Of a stretch of DNA of 64,000 nucleotides, positions 49,265 to 61,684 are shown in pieces. The stretch's first letter is position 1; every line of letters starts with the position of its first letter. Under the pieces are notes generated by a model, which saw only the letters and a list, made by a program, of their open reading frames with translations, did not search any database and was not told where the DNA came from. A program made the position numbers and the translations under genes. The stretch covers positions 345,729-409,728 of the forward strand of contig CAWZYM010000389.1 of the NCBI GenBank assembly GCA_963966185.1, given 5' to 3'. Source of the stretch: Rhabditoides inermis (Eukaryota; Nematoda; Chromadorea; Rhabditida; Rhabditidae).

Positions 49265-51649
49265 AAAGAGATCGAGAGAGAGTGAGTGAGTGTGTGAGAG
49301 AGAGAGAAAGAGAGAGAGAGAGAGCAAGCGAGACTGATCCAGCTGTGTCGCCCGATTCAAGCATTCTTGCCCCGATCGATCAGCTGACTCGTTCACCCCG
49401 CCGATTCCACAACAAAACGATATGAAACAGATGCATTGATAGATGGGGCGTCGCGCTCTCGCTGAGCCCCGGTGCACTTCCACCAAGCAATCATGCAACA
49501 TCACTATCGCCCTATCACTGGCTATTTTGATTGCATCACCCGCGAATAGATGAGAATCCGTACTCTGATCAATAACTGGTAGATTGAATAGGAATGCACT
49601 CTAGCCACGCATTTAAAACCGCCGCGTGTGCATGCCATGCGATCAAGAAAGGGGAAATAGAGAGAGAGAGAGAGAAAACACAACGAAAAAGGAGCGAAAT
49701 TGATCGAAATCTGAGTTCAAAAGTGCGTAAATAAAGACAATGAAGAGTGACAATCACGGAACAATGGGAGTGGTGATGTCACGCCCTCTCTCTCCTCTCT
49801 CGCTCTCACGCTAGCTAGGTCAGTTGCAGAGGGTAGAGAAAGAGCGGGGCCAGTGATCGGCTGATCGATCGACAACATGCACTCTCTCACCTCCTCTCTC
49901 TCTCGCACCCACTGCACTCCCTCTCGTTTTGTCATAATCATAACATATAGAGGAGGCCGGCTCACAAAAAGCGCGCCTCGCCTCGGCTGCTGAACGCGCG
50001 GAAAAACTCGCGCGGCACTGCGAATTGCACCTCTGACTCGCGCTCGTCTGCGAGCCTGAGCCTCTCACTGCCGCGCACTCTCTCACTCGCCTTCTCTCTC
50101 TGCCGCGCATGACGCATCCGCCCGGCAAGCAAACACATCACAACACGCGAATCGAACAGCCACCGCGCCAGATAAACGGGCGCGATCTTTGCGCTCTACC
50201 TTGTATCGAGCGATCCACGAATCCACCAATTCGCGAAGGCACACAAACGAGCAACACGGCGAGTACGTCACACGCTAATGCATGAGGGCGGGACGGGCGA
50301 TCTGAAACGCCGCTAGAACTTACTCGAGAGAGAAGAAGAGAGAAGAGAAAGAAAGGGAGTGGACAGGAAGAGAAGGGATATTATGGAGATGGGCGATGGC
50401 CGTGAAACGGGGTGCAGCCTGCTAGCTAGCTATGCGAGTCGACTCGGGCCTGCCTTCGCTATGCTGTGTGTGTGCTTGCGAGGCCCGCCCTTGCTGAAAA
50501 ACGGGCTGACAATGCGGCACAGCCCGCTGCGAATCGATCTAGCATAGCTAGGCGAGCCCTGCCAGCGCACATATGCAAGCATTTTTATTCCTTTTTTGCG
50601 GGTGGTTCAATTCCGCTGCCATCACAACAACACAGCTCATCGCCAAACTCCCATGCAACAAAAACTGCGCGAGTTTTTCGGGTAAACCGCGCCGCGTCCG
50701 CCTCGCCTGGCGATAGAGCGCGTCATGGAAAGTGAGGAGGAGGAGGAGAGCAAAGGTTCAACGAAAGAAACAACTTGCTCAAGAAGTGATACTTTTCAAT
50801 AAGATCCAGCTATGCTTGTAGTGAGCACGAGCGCCTGAATGTCACATTAAAATCCCATTTGCGGCAAACAGATAGTCTATTCTTGAGGGGTACTGTAGGC
50901 GCATGTTATTTGGGAGGGGAAGAGAGAAGGCAAAGGATAGTCATGCGACCGAACTAGACGAATTTCGTGGAAACGCCTGATAAGTTGGTAAAAGAAGGCT
51001 CCACTTTCCAATATTCTTATCACCCCATTATCTAGCATCCATTATATGTGTAGTTTTTGCCTACACACGTGAGCGAGAGAAGACATTATACCCAACAAGT
51101 TGCGATAGCAAAACGAAGCTAAGTGATAACACCGTTTCGAATGATTCACGTGAAACAGGAGATAGAGCAGTGAGGCGATGATGTAAGCACTAATCACAAT
51201 ACTTGCTGCATTGATCTTTTTCACTCACGATTTGAGAAATTGTCAATTATAATTATATCTAAACACAACTATACAGAATAGTATACATGACCAATCAGAT
51301 AAAAAAGAAGTCAAACTACATTATGTTTATTAATATGAAAACAATCTGTAAGGCGGTTACAATGTGAAAGTGAAACTAAAATGACGGAAAAAGTTGGCAA
51401 TCTACAGACTACATACAGCTGACGAGCTCGGACATCAATGACAACGCAACAGGTAAACAAACGAACAATCAATAATACTAATACTAATAATACATAAAAG
51501 AAAGTAAAAATAATAATCGAAATATCATTATTAAAGTAAAGCCATAGTTAAAGAAGTTGACGAATTTAGAAGGAAAGATTACTCGTAGGAGGCGGTGTTG
51601 CACCGAGATACGACTCGTGATGGGTGAGATCGAGGGGATAGGCGGGCGT

Positions 51650-54600
51650 CTAGACAGTGAAGAGCACCTTCGGAGGGAGCTCCTCTCGCGACGGCACACA
51701 CGAGTAGACACACGACGCCACCCCTGACAACACACAACACTCACTACGTATAAGTTACGCGAAATGACAACGACACACGTTCCGATCAGAATTGACTATT
51801 AATGAGGCTTTATGAAATAGACTACTCACCAACGCTCTCCTCGTATCCGGGAGGTCCTCCGTCCACGTTCAGCTCCATCTTCTCCGCCTTTCCGCCATCC
51901 ATCTCCTGCAAAGGGTATGGTTGGTGGAGGATGGGCTTGCCACTTCGCACCTTCTCGTCCTTGTTCCTCCTTGCGTATGCGAGTGCACCGATCACCGCTC
52001 CAGCCGCTGCCAGCGCCACTCCCACTCCCACCACAGCGATGGACGACGAGTCTTAAACGCAAACGTCCACTACGCTTTCGTAATCGATCGCATCAAATAC
52101 TGTATTACTGTAGTGACTACTTACCAGTAGCAATGACGAGCTCGCACCTCTGTCCGTAACGTCCGGGCGTGCAGAGACAGGCGGGCTTGGCACCGGCCGC
52201 CGCCATACATCTACAATAGATAGGTTAAACTTATTTAGGAACGAGAGAGAAAGATTAAAGAGAGTGTGCGAAAGATAGAGGCATTCTGGAATAGCAATCT
52301 CACCTGCCACCGCCGAGGCAGTAGTTCACTCCCTCGGGACACGCCGTGATCACCTAAAACAATGGAAATTGTATCTGATGTAGATGATGTATTAGCCTGG
52401 CCTAATCACACTTTTGATAGGTAGCAGGAAAAGTGGTGTGGTTTTTATCCTACAGTATTTGGTGTGATGTCGGTCGCTGATTGGCGGGCGGAGGCGGAGG
52501 CGGACGGCTGGGCGGACGGCCCACGCCCGCGGAACCTAGCCTTGTTTACGCTTTCTAGAACACTCGTGCCCCTTGCTAGTCGTCCCATCCTCGTACACAC
52601 GCGCGCTATCTCGCCCGCCACGCACTTTGATTCTCACCCTGCGTTCTCCCACTCTTCCATACTTCCATCCGCTACAGTAGCCCGTGTTTTCACCCCGCCG
52701 AGCGTTCTCCGCACTGATCGGGCGGAATCGAGTAAATGTCAACATGCGAGGGTGGATTCGAGGGGCCAACGGAGAGGCAATATAATACACACTACTACAA
52801 AACATGCTACAAGTCGCTATATAGTAGTGAGTAATTGCAGATTGAAGAGAAGAACGACTAACAACAATTGCTATGATTTGTGTAGCAGCTCAAACTCCCC
52901 CTCCCCCCACGCTGTCCGTCCCCCCAAAGGTGGGCCAGGCATGTCTGTCGAGTGTCGAACCTCGCTGCTTGACTTTGTGTGACTCTTGGCACTCAAGAGG
53001 CTGCTCTGGCGTGCTAATCTGTGTACAAACAAGGCTGTCGTGGCCATATGTCCTGTCAAGAGTCGATACGCACGCATATGCATGCTAATCATTGCCAGCC
53101 TAATTGGATAAACACTGCGCACCTCGCAGCTCGATTGCGCAATCGCTCAATTAGAAGCCTTGGCAACAACACGCTGCCGTGTGCTCGGGCCGTGTGCTCG
53201 GCTATAGCATAGCGCACTACTCCTTCCGCGTTGCCTCTCTCTGATGAGTGTGGGGCGTGTTTCTAGTTAGCTGCTACTTTCTCTGTACCGTGCACTTTCA
53301 CTCACTCGACAGATGCAAATACTACAGCACGCGCTGTATAATAGAAATTATTCTAGGCGCGGGAAAGTGTGGGGATAGAGATTAGAGCTCGAAGGGCGCC
53401 TGAGGGAGCTGATACTATACATATGCAAATGGATGGAACCGGGGGACCTTCCATCATATCTGATATACCACATGTACATGTTGCATACATATAATTTGAC
53501 TACGTCCTAATCCAGAAGTTTACTGGGAGCACAACATTTCAAGAATCCACTCAGATAAAACACTAGAGTATTCAAATGCAAATTAATCTTTGTTTGTTTG
53601 ATATTTCTAAGAAGTGATCATCTAATTGCTCGTAATCGCTAACATGACAGCGAGCATGTGTCTCTAAATAAATTTCGAGAGGATTTCTCGGAATACAGTT
53701 TAAAAAAAACTATGACTAAAGCTGGAAGAAACTTGTAAATGCGGTGTACTCGTGTGAGGGCTGATGTGTGGCGACTCACCCTAGCCGTGCAGTTCCTTCC
53801 CGTCCACCCATCGACACACTCGCATCTGTAGTGATCGGGCCGGCCCAGCGACGAGCACACACCTCCGTTCTCGCACGGCCACACAGACGAACACACGTCG
53901 TTGTTCCTGCAATACACAAGGATCGATCGGCTGTCCGTGAGTGGGACTCACTTCTCGCAGAGGGTTCCGGTGAAGTGGGGGTGGCAGATGCAGTCTCCGG
54001 GACGGGTACAGTAGCCGTGCTGGCAGCCGGGCAGGGGCTCACACTCGCCGCAATTCGGTCCGCGCCAGCCACGCTCACACCTACACAACACTAGTCAGCA
54101 CAGACAAAAAAACAATTGCGGGCTAGTACATACTACTTGTTGATTGGTTATAGGGATGACGGAGCGCGCCCTTTTGTGCCCGCAGACGCCGTGCACTTTC
54201 CGAAAAACACTTGATCGCAGGCAGGTGGCGACTAGACAGTTGACACACACCACCAGACAGTGCCATCAAAGAAAGAACTGCATGTAACTGCGATCAGAAC
54301 ACACATTGAATCAGAGACGATTAGGAAAAAACTGTAATAGCATCCAGTCCAGAGGGTGTCCACGCTGGCATAGCTTACGCAACTCGCAATGGGTTTGTGG
54401 AAATAGGATATAGGATATAGGAATATAGACTGACTGGCACTGTCCGGGCGCCGTGCACTGGCCGTGTCCGCAGCCGCCATCGCACACCGGAGCAGAACAC
54501 ATATCGCCTGGAAGAACGTTGTTGACAGTAATCTGGGTAAGCAACAAACAATACCTTGCCATCCGTGGTCGCACACCATCGATCCGTCGGTCTGATTGCA

Positions 54601-57256
54601 GGAGTAGTGCGAGTGGAGCGGATCACTGCACACGAGAGAATGAAGGGAGCGAAAACAAGGGCAGGGCATACCGTCGGTTGCGGGGAAGACACAGACGGTC
54701 GCACTTCTCTCCGTAGTAGTGACGAGCGCAGCGGAAGCGGAGCTCCACCTTCAGCGAAGCAGACGACGTGTTCTAAATACACTTTTGTATTCTCTCTCTC
54801 TCTCTCCCTATAATCTTCCCTTGCGTGTACCTGAGTGAGGACGACGGGCTGGCTGCGGCTGTTCCAGTTGAGTAGCTTGGTGGTGATGTTGAGGATGGGG
54901 AGGGAGACTCCGACATTCGGAAGGTGGGCCACAGACAGCGAGACATCCACCTGAACAACACTCAATCTCTTTGACCCCTCGAATTGGAAAGAGAGCATGT
55001 GATGTGTGTGCAGCTGGCTTGGTGGTTCAGCATAGCAGTGCATGTCATGTCTTGGACCACCCGCAGTGCTGCCAGCCCCTCTCTCTCCCCTCCCCCTTCT
55101 GCACTCGCCGACACGCCGCATCAATCAACAGAGGGATACTGTAAAGCAGTGTCTCTCCTCCGGTCTGTTTCTCCCGGCTCCTGCTGTATAGTCCGCGTGT
55201 CCTTGCCAGAAGTTTGGGAAAAAAGTGGCGGATCGGCGGAGTCAATTTGGGGAGGTGTCTATAGTGCATGCAGGTGGCAGAAAGATCGCCAAGATCCCAG
55301 ACACCCGACAGCTGCCGCTATGCCATTTGCATATCACACTGTGTGCTACAGTATCTCCTTGATATGTCAATAAAAATGTCCTCCCGACAGTATTATCTTT
55401 CGCATAAATCCGCGCATTTGCGGGTGGGATGAAAGGAGCGGGGAAGAGGGTAAACATGAACACGCGTCGAGGGCTGATCGGATTGGATAGTGGATTGGAT
55501 AGACACCGGAAGACGCCCGCCAAAGGGCAATGAGGTGCGCGCGACCACCCACTGCGTTTTACCCATGCTAATGAAGATATGTTACATTTCGCCAGATGCG
55601 CCCGCCTGTCACTCAGCCCTGAAATGGGGCTCGAAATTGATTGGACAGGCGCTGTTTCCGGTTTTGCATATAGATCCCTCTTCTATGAGATCATATGGAC
55701 ACGAGTCATTGACAACACTTGAGCCACGTGTTTTTGCGGGGATCAGAGAGACAATGGTCACTCGATGCGGAAGATTACTGTACAATACTGCCTATGGCCC
55801 TGTAATTAGATGCGACTTCCGCCGGGGGAACATGGTACTCGAGAGGATAGTCTATTGACATGCAAGCTACAAGTACGCAACCCGCGGTACCAGTAATCTC
55901 AGAGACCTCCCGGCATGGAGTGAATAGCACTCGAGAAGACGGGATGGAGAGAAAGACAGGAGATGATTGCATGGTGGAAGCGGGTCAGACACTGAGAAAT
56001 GGGAAGAATGTGTGAAATGCACATTGCAATTATGAGGAGCCGCGGCGAGATGAAAGAGGTGGTAGAAGGCAGGTAGGGTGGGAATAGAAGAGACACATGT
56101 GGGAAAGTGGGAGGGGAAGCTGAGTGCGCGATAGTGATCTACACACAACACGTGGGCTATTAGGGAGTTGCCACAAGGCGAGATTACTAGGTGAGTTAGA
56201 TAAGTGCGAGAATGCCAATTAGATCAGGAGAAGAACATGTGACGTTGTGAAACATATGGTGAGTCATGTGCTCAGAACATCGGAAATGACGCGATCACTT
56301 ACTGACTTACCATGGGAGGCATGCGTCCAGGGATATCGAAGAGGTGGATGAAGGGAGCGTCGAGAGAGTTGCCAGCGAAGACAGGGGAACGGAGGAGAGC
56401 CTGGAAGGGATGGAGTAGGAGAGGAGGGAGAGGGGATGACTGACGATGTTGCAGTCGGGGACGAAGGGCGACTGGCGGTGCAGCGTCTGGCACATGATGA
56501 GCTGCGAACTGCACGAGCACGCCGCTGAAACACACAACTTGCGACGCTTTCCGTATTCTGTTGCTTACCGTTGCAGCAGGTTCCGTTTGCGAGCTTTCCA
56601 TCCGACTCCCATTCCAGTACCCTCACATCCAGAACTCCCACTCCCCGCACCGACATCTGATGTACACAAGTATAGCAATGTAAAGATTTTGTTTTACTTG
56701 ATCAATGATGCCTAGTCCTTGTCTTTTTTTCTTTTTTCTGAATATTGAATAGCGCAGGTGATGGGGGTTACTGTAGTCGGCGGAGGAGAAGAAAGAAGTG
56801 GTGGGATAAAAGCTGTGTTGTCGGCGGCGGCGGTGTGTTATGCGACAAGCCGATATTGATTCGATTGAATATAAATTGAGAGGAAGCTGGGTTGAATAGG
56901 AGAAAGGAGTAGGAGAATGTTCGCACCTCCACGGACATCAATGCGACTCCGCAATGTGTGACATTTCCACACTGTCTACACCCTCTCCCGCCATCTTCCG
57001 AAATTCTCCCTACTCTCATTCGGCAAATCATATGTTCCAGAAAGTTGGCACCCCGTTTCTCTATATCACGCCGGTCAAAAGTGCGTAATGGACTGAGCGC
57101 AGTGTAAGAATAGAACGCAGGAACGATATAAGAGAACAAAGATAATGTGAGTGAGAGTGTGAAGTACAGGAGAATAAGAATGAGTAATTAGTGTAGACTT
57201 ACGACGAGGCGGAGGAGGAGGAGGAGGGTGACGGCAGCTTGGTAGGAGGTGAACAT
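51650..57256 (-). CDS. DSL-family Notch ligand (Delta/LAG-2 type)
   Basis: Membrane-bound Notch ligand, about 450 residues. Signal peptide MFTSYQAAVTLLLLLRLV; an MNNL domain (GVLDVRVLEWESDGKLANGT, then CCNG; exons at 56.3-56.66 kb); a DSL domain (FRCARHYYGEKCDRLCLPRN ... HYSCNQTDGSMVCDHGWQG); two EGF repeats with DOS-type spacing (GCGHGQCTAPGQC; GCQHGYCTRPGDCICHPHF); two more EGF repeats (CSSVWPCENGGVC ... CECVDGWTGRNC; YCLGGGRCMAAAGAKPACLC); one transmembrane segment (AVVGVGVALAAAGAVIGALA, about 52 kb); and a short cytoplasmic tail containing PPGYEE (51843-51854) and ending VLFTV, TAG 51650-51652. Only four EGF repeats makes it compact, as in nematode ligands. The two long introns (about 1.4 kb each) contain octamer-like sites. 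Domain order makes the family call firm. Confidence 0.93.
53313..53583. promoter_or_regulatory. Cluster of three ATGCAAAT octamers in a Notch-ligand intron
   Basis: Exact ATGCAAAT at 53313-53320, 53423-53430 and 53576-53583, with the reverse complement at 55325-55332 in the next long intron. The octamer is the classic POU-domain binding site. Elsewhere in the window I noticed single copies only (21197, 23711, 24263, 62090). The sequence matches are certain; regulatory function is inference. Confidence 0.35.
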
Positions 57257-58332
57257 GTGAATAATGGAGAAGACACGAGACAGTGTGCGAGTGATCGAGG
57301 CAATGGAAGGGGCGGGGCGAGCGCGCGGAATATCGGTCGACTCCCAGAGAGGGAGGGCACATGAAAGCACTACCACTGCCATCATCCATCATGCACTTTA
57401 TCCTCGGAAACACACAGGAAAGAACATATTCACTTAGCGTTTACTGTACGATTCTGGTGAATTTGAGAAGTGAGGATATGGGTTGGAAGAAGGAGCGCTT
57501 GATAGAAGATAGGTGTTGGATGCATGGCGAACAACACCACATCAGAACGAGAAAGGGACGAGAGAAAAATGGTTGGTGTTATTAGGGTGGGATGTTCAAT
57601 ATCGTTTTCTGGGTGATTCATTGTTCTTTATCCATGCAGATCCTCGTTGAAGGGAGATTGGAATGGCCTCTCATTTCGCGCAACGACCACCCCCTTCCCA
57701 CCTCCCTTGCTACAGTGTTATGCTCCAGTTCTACTAGGTGCTGCAATTGTGTGCATGTATTATTTGATAGCGAATTATTTCTAAACCGATACCCAGAACA
57801 AAATTATAATTACGATTTTTTTTATTTACAGATCATTAATTTTTCACTATAAGTCGCTAATTTTATAATTTGATTGCAGTTTTTTTCTATAAGTTTTATT
57901 TCAGATTGGGTCAAGTATTATTCGTGTTAATTTTGTTACATTAATTATTTATATATATTTAAACATACCTGTTTTAATACCGTAGTGTTCGTTGGTTTGT
58001 GATTTCGTGTGACCTATTTGAATATTTTAGAAAATATTTGCTCCAATTGAAATTGTTTATTAAAATTGAAAATAGTGTTGTTTTTATGTATTTTTATTGA
58101 TTTATAAGCGTCAAATTGTCAATATTATTTCATGAGTATGCCGCCAGTGAGTATTTCATGTTCTCTCTTTCCATGTTTCATCACCTACCTGTGCGTCATG
58201 CGTCATGTTCTTGTCATCATAGTGTTTTGTTTTCAACTTCTCAATCTATGTTTGTTCATAGAAGAAAGTTCATTTGATAGTGCGAGTTGTCTATAAGAAG
58301 CTGTTGATTGTATGATTTGTGTTGTAGGGGTG
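57257..58332. other. Divergent intergenic region, AT-rich
   Basis: Separates the start of the Notch-ligand gene from HMG-CoA synthase. From about 57760 to 58140 it is strongly AT-rich with T runs. No gene seen; promoters of both neighbours are expected here. A splice acceptor (GTGTTGTAG) ends five bases before the HMG-CoA synthase ATG. Confidence 0.55.
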
Positions 58333-60610
58333 ATGGCGCCGGAGATGCCTAGTCAGCAGCAGAGCGGCGACGCGCCCGCCTCCGCGCCCTCCCGCGTCGG
58401 AATACACGCACTCAGCCTCTACTTCCCCAAGAACGTCGTCTTACAGACCGAGCTGGAGAAGGTACGCCGATTTCATACATTGTGCATGCATGTATATGAT
58501 GTATTGTTGAAGCAATCAATCGTTTTCACCTGTTCTTGTTCAGTTTGATGGTGCGTCTTCTGGCAAATACACTGTGGGTCTGGGTCAGCAGCAGATGGCT
58601 TTCTGTGCGGATGACGAGGACATCGTCTCCATCGCACTCACTGCCACAGCCGACCTCCTCGAGCAGAACAACGTGAGGCATATTTTCTGGGTCTACATTG
58701 AATTTCACTTTCGACATGTTCACGTAAGTAGATGTAGATTTTTATTCGCCTATACATAGTTTAGTTGTTGCTTCTTCGTTGAACAACTCGCAATTTATCC
58801 CTGCAAATATGAGTGACGGACGCTTGCACTCTGGCACGGTTGTTATTCGAGTGGACATCGAGAGAGTACACTCTAGTGCGGGCGAGAGGAAAGCGAGACA
58901 CTGCATTTCACATACACTACAGCCATGTTCAGATCGATCCTGCATCGATCGGCTTCCTTGCCGTGGGCACGGAGACACTCATCGACAAGAGCAAGAGCGT
59001 CAAGACGGAGCTCATGCGGTCGGTGCACTCGCCACATGGTTCATACGGACATGTGGTATTCATACACCATTTCTAGTCTGTTCGCTCCGAACTGTGATAT
59101 CGAAGGAGTGGATGTGAAGAACGCGTGTTTCGGCGGCACGCAGGCTATGCTGCACGCTGTCGACTGGGTGCACGCCAACTGGGAAACGGACGGTTTGTCA
59201 GCGGTGCATTCATACAATATGTGTGTGGATATCAGGTCGCCTGGCGATCGCCGTGTTGGCTGACATTGCCGTGTACGAGGCTGGGCCGGCGAGGTGCACT
59301 GGAGGTGAGCTCCCTCCGTGTTCGAGTGTTGATGGTGTGCATGTGCAGGCTGTGGTGCGATGGCGGTCCTCATCGGACCGGACGCCCCTCTCTCGTTCGA
59401 GCGCGGACTCCGCGCCTGCCACATGACCGGCGGATGGGACTTCTACAAACCCATTGGTACGCATACACCCTTTTTATATTGTGTACTTATTATGTAGGCG
59501 GCAAGGTGTCCGAGTTCCCCGAGGTGGACGGCGCCAACAGTGTGCAAAGCTATATGCAGGTACCTCTTGTTTCGTTTAAATTGAATTGTTTTGGTTTATA
59601 ACCATGTTGTTTCATGCACTGGACGGATGCTATTCTGCGTACAAGTCAAAAGCGAAGCGCCTCGGAGGAGAGGGTGAGTAGACTCCAGTGGAAGGGAGAG
59701 AAGTATGTGTATGAACATGTTGCAGATGTGTCGATGGCTTCGTTTGACGCTGTCATGTTCCACTCGCCCTTCACCAAGCTCGTCCAGAAGGCGGTACTGT
59801 AGTGCATGCAATGGGTGTATTGGTGTGTTTTCTTGTAGGTGGGCCGTCTCGCGCTTCGCGACTTCGAGTCTGGCCACAGCGACCATCTCACTGACTCGCA
59901 ACAGCTCGCCGCATTCGCGTATGTTAGCAGTTAGCATAGCTTTCATATCGTTGTTTGTTGTGCAGTGGCCGCGACGACGTCTCCCCCGACGAGCGCTCGT
60001 TCGTGGCTGCTCAGGTGGCTGCGTCGGCGTCGTGCTGGGAGACGCTCACGTCGTCCAACCTGGAGGTGAACCGCCGGCTGGGCAACTGCTACACGCCGAG
60101 TGTGCTGCTGCAGCTAGTGGGCTGGCTGGCGAGGCAGAACAGGGCAGAGGGGTGAGTCGAGGGGACGCGGACAGTGCGCACGCTGCTCTTTCAGCGAGGC
60201 GCGTCTGTTGATGTTCGCGTATGGAAGTGGTTGTGCTTCTGCGATGATGAGCCTGCGAGTCGACATGGATCGGATCGACCCCCTCTCACGCACTGCTGCC
60301 AAAGTCGCCTATTGATTGTTATCATTGGTATTGTTAGTGTTTAGGCTATTGCTCGATTGGACGAGAGGACTGTGTGTACACCGGAGGAGTACACGGGCAT
60401 GCTCGCCCTGAGGGAGAAGCTACTCATCGCACAAGGTAATAATCAATCGATAAGTGCACCAATCAATAACTTTCAGTACCGGTGTCTCCTGCCGCGTCGT
60501 CTGATCTCTTCCCCGGCACCTTCCGCCTCCAGTCGATTGATGAGAAGTATAGGAGAACCTACTCGCGCACTCCTCTTCTTCACACGAATGGGAATGGCCA
60601 CGCTCACTGA
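58333..60610 (+). CDS. HMGCS1: Hydroxymethylglutaryl-CoA synthase (cytosolic type)
   Basis: Condenses acetyl-CoA with acetoacetyl-CoA to HMG-CoA in the mevalonate pathway. About a dozen exons, roughly 470 residues. Family blocks in order: [60 protein letters not shown] (general-base Glu region), [20 protein letters not shown] with the acyl-carrying Cys at 59126-59128, [31 protein letters not shown] (active-site His), [16 protein letters not shown], and the C-terminal [16 protein letters not shown]. No mitochondrial leader is apparent, hence the cytosolic call. The start ATG ([12 protein letters not shown]) lies just after a splice acceptor; an in-frame extension to 58312 lacks an ATG there. 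All catalytic residues are present, so it is probably active. Confidence 0.95.
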
Positions 60611-61167
60611 TACCTCGTGAGATGTACTCATGATCCAGGATGGTGACTCCGTTAATACATGTCATACTTTACACACTTTTGTGATTGGAGGATTCTCTCA
60701 TCTATTATCATTTCACGAGCTCACTCTTTTCCCAGCAACTGATCGGATGTTTTTATACCTTGTTAATATCAATCGATAGATGTTTATTAGGTTCTAGTGT
60801 AGAGACTGTCTAGCTCAGATTTTCTATTCATTGTTTCCGGTTGTTGCTCATGTTCTTTGATTGTTTTCTCTGCCTGTAGTAATAATAATAATAATCATTG
60901 TTTGTATTTTGACCTTGCAGAGAGTGAGAGCGGGAAGGGGAAGTGGTATGTGAGAGTGAGAGTGTGTGGATGATTTGTGATGTGATGGATGTAGTGTGAG
61001 AAGGCATGCGAAACCCGTCCTGCCTAGGTGTCTGTCTGCTTCACGCGTGCCCATAACATCCATGTATCCACCACACCAATCTGCCACCATTGATCGCCCA
61101 TTCCTATACACTCTACCTACACGCACCTGAACTTTGCCGTTTCATTGTTTCACCACCTTTTTATTCG

Positions 61168-61203
61168 GCGAATTTGGCGACAATCGCGAATTTGGCGACA
61201 ATC
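61168..61203. repeat. 18-bp perfect direct repeat, two copies
   Basis: GCGAATTTGGCGACAATC occurs twice head to tail. Confidence 0.97.
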
Positions 61204-61378
61204 GGGTGATAAAACGACGGTTCGATTTCACTTTCCATTTCAGGGCGTATCAACAGTTTTTTCTGCCTGACAGGTGGCGTCTTCCGATCAACTCGATCCT
61301 ATATTCCATCGACTATTTTCATCTCTTCGCTTTTTCTGCCGTATCCACTATGCACTTTTGCACGAGACGGCGACTGCG

Positions 61379-61415
61379 ATGAAAATCATGAAACAGACAA
61401 AGGTATGGAAAGTGA

Positions 61416-61481
<66 letters not shown>

Positions 61482-61684
61482 TGTGTCTGTGTTGCATGCA
61501 TTATCTCGTGTGGCCAGCTGGAATGGAAAGTAGCCGACAGTAGACGGTCACTCGATTCGTACACTCTATTCCGGGAGGCTTCCATTGTGTGATTGCAGGT
61601 GTATGTCACATCGATCTATCTCAATGGAGACTCACCAGAGAAGATAGAGAAAATCGAGGAGCTGCGAGACCAGGGATTCGCAAG
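61379..61684 (+). CDS. Possible orphan exons, uncertain
   Basis: An exon 61379-61402 (MKIMKQTK, or longer from an acceptor at 61273 reading ...IHYALLHETATAMKIMKQTK) joins in phase across a GA-repeat intron to 61599-61684 (VYVTSIYLNGDSPEKIEKIE then ELRDQGFAR), which ends at a GT donor. The sequence looks protein-like, but I cannot find the continuation and do not recognise it. It could be a small gene, an alternative start for a neighbour, or chance. Confidence 0.3.
61415..61479. repeat. (GA)n microsatellite
   Basis: About 60 bases of nearly pure GA, flanked by GAAAGA. Confidence 0.97.

Larger units (their letters stand above)
47335..51649. other. 4.3-kb region upstream of the SANT-like gene
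   Basis: No coding exon recognised. A splice acceptor (TTTAGTTTCAG) sits 5 nt before the SANT-like gene's ATG, so noncoding 5' exons could lie here. At about 49.95-50.75 kb there is a GC- and CpG-rich block that looks promoter-like. GA/GAGT repeats occupy about 48.43-48.54 and 49.2-49.33 kb, with a GT run near 49123-49142. Confidence 0.5.

Noticed and set aside
58170..58200. TCACCTAC near the HMG-CoA synthase promoter considered as a sterol regulatory element
   Set aside because: Only a partial match to the consensus; not enough to call.
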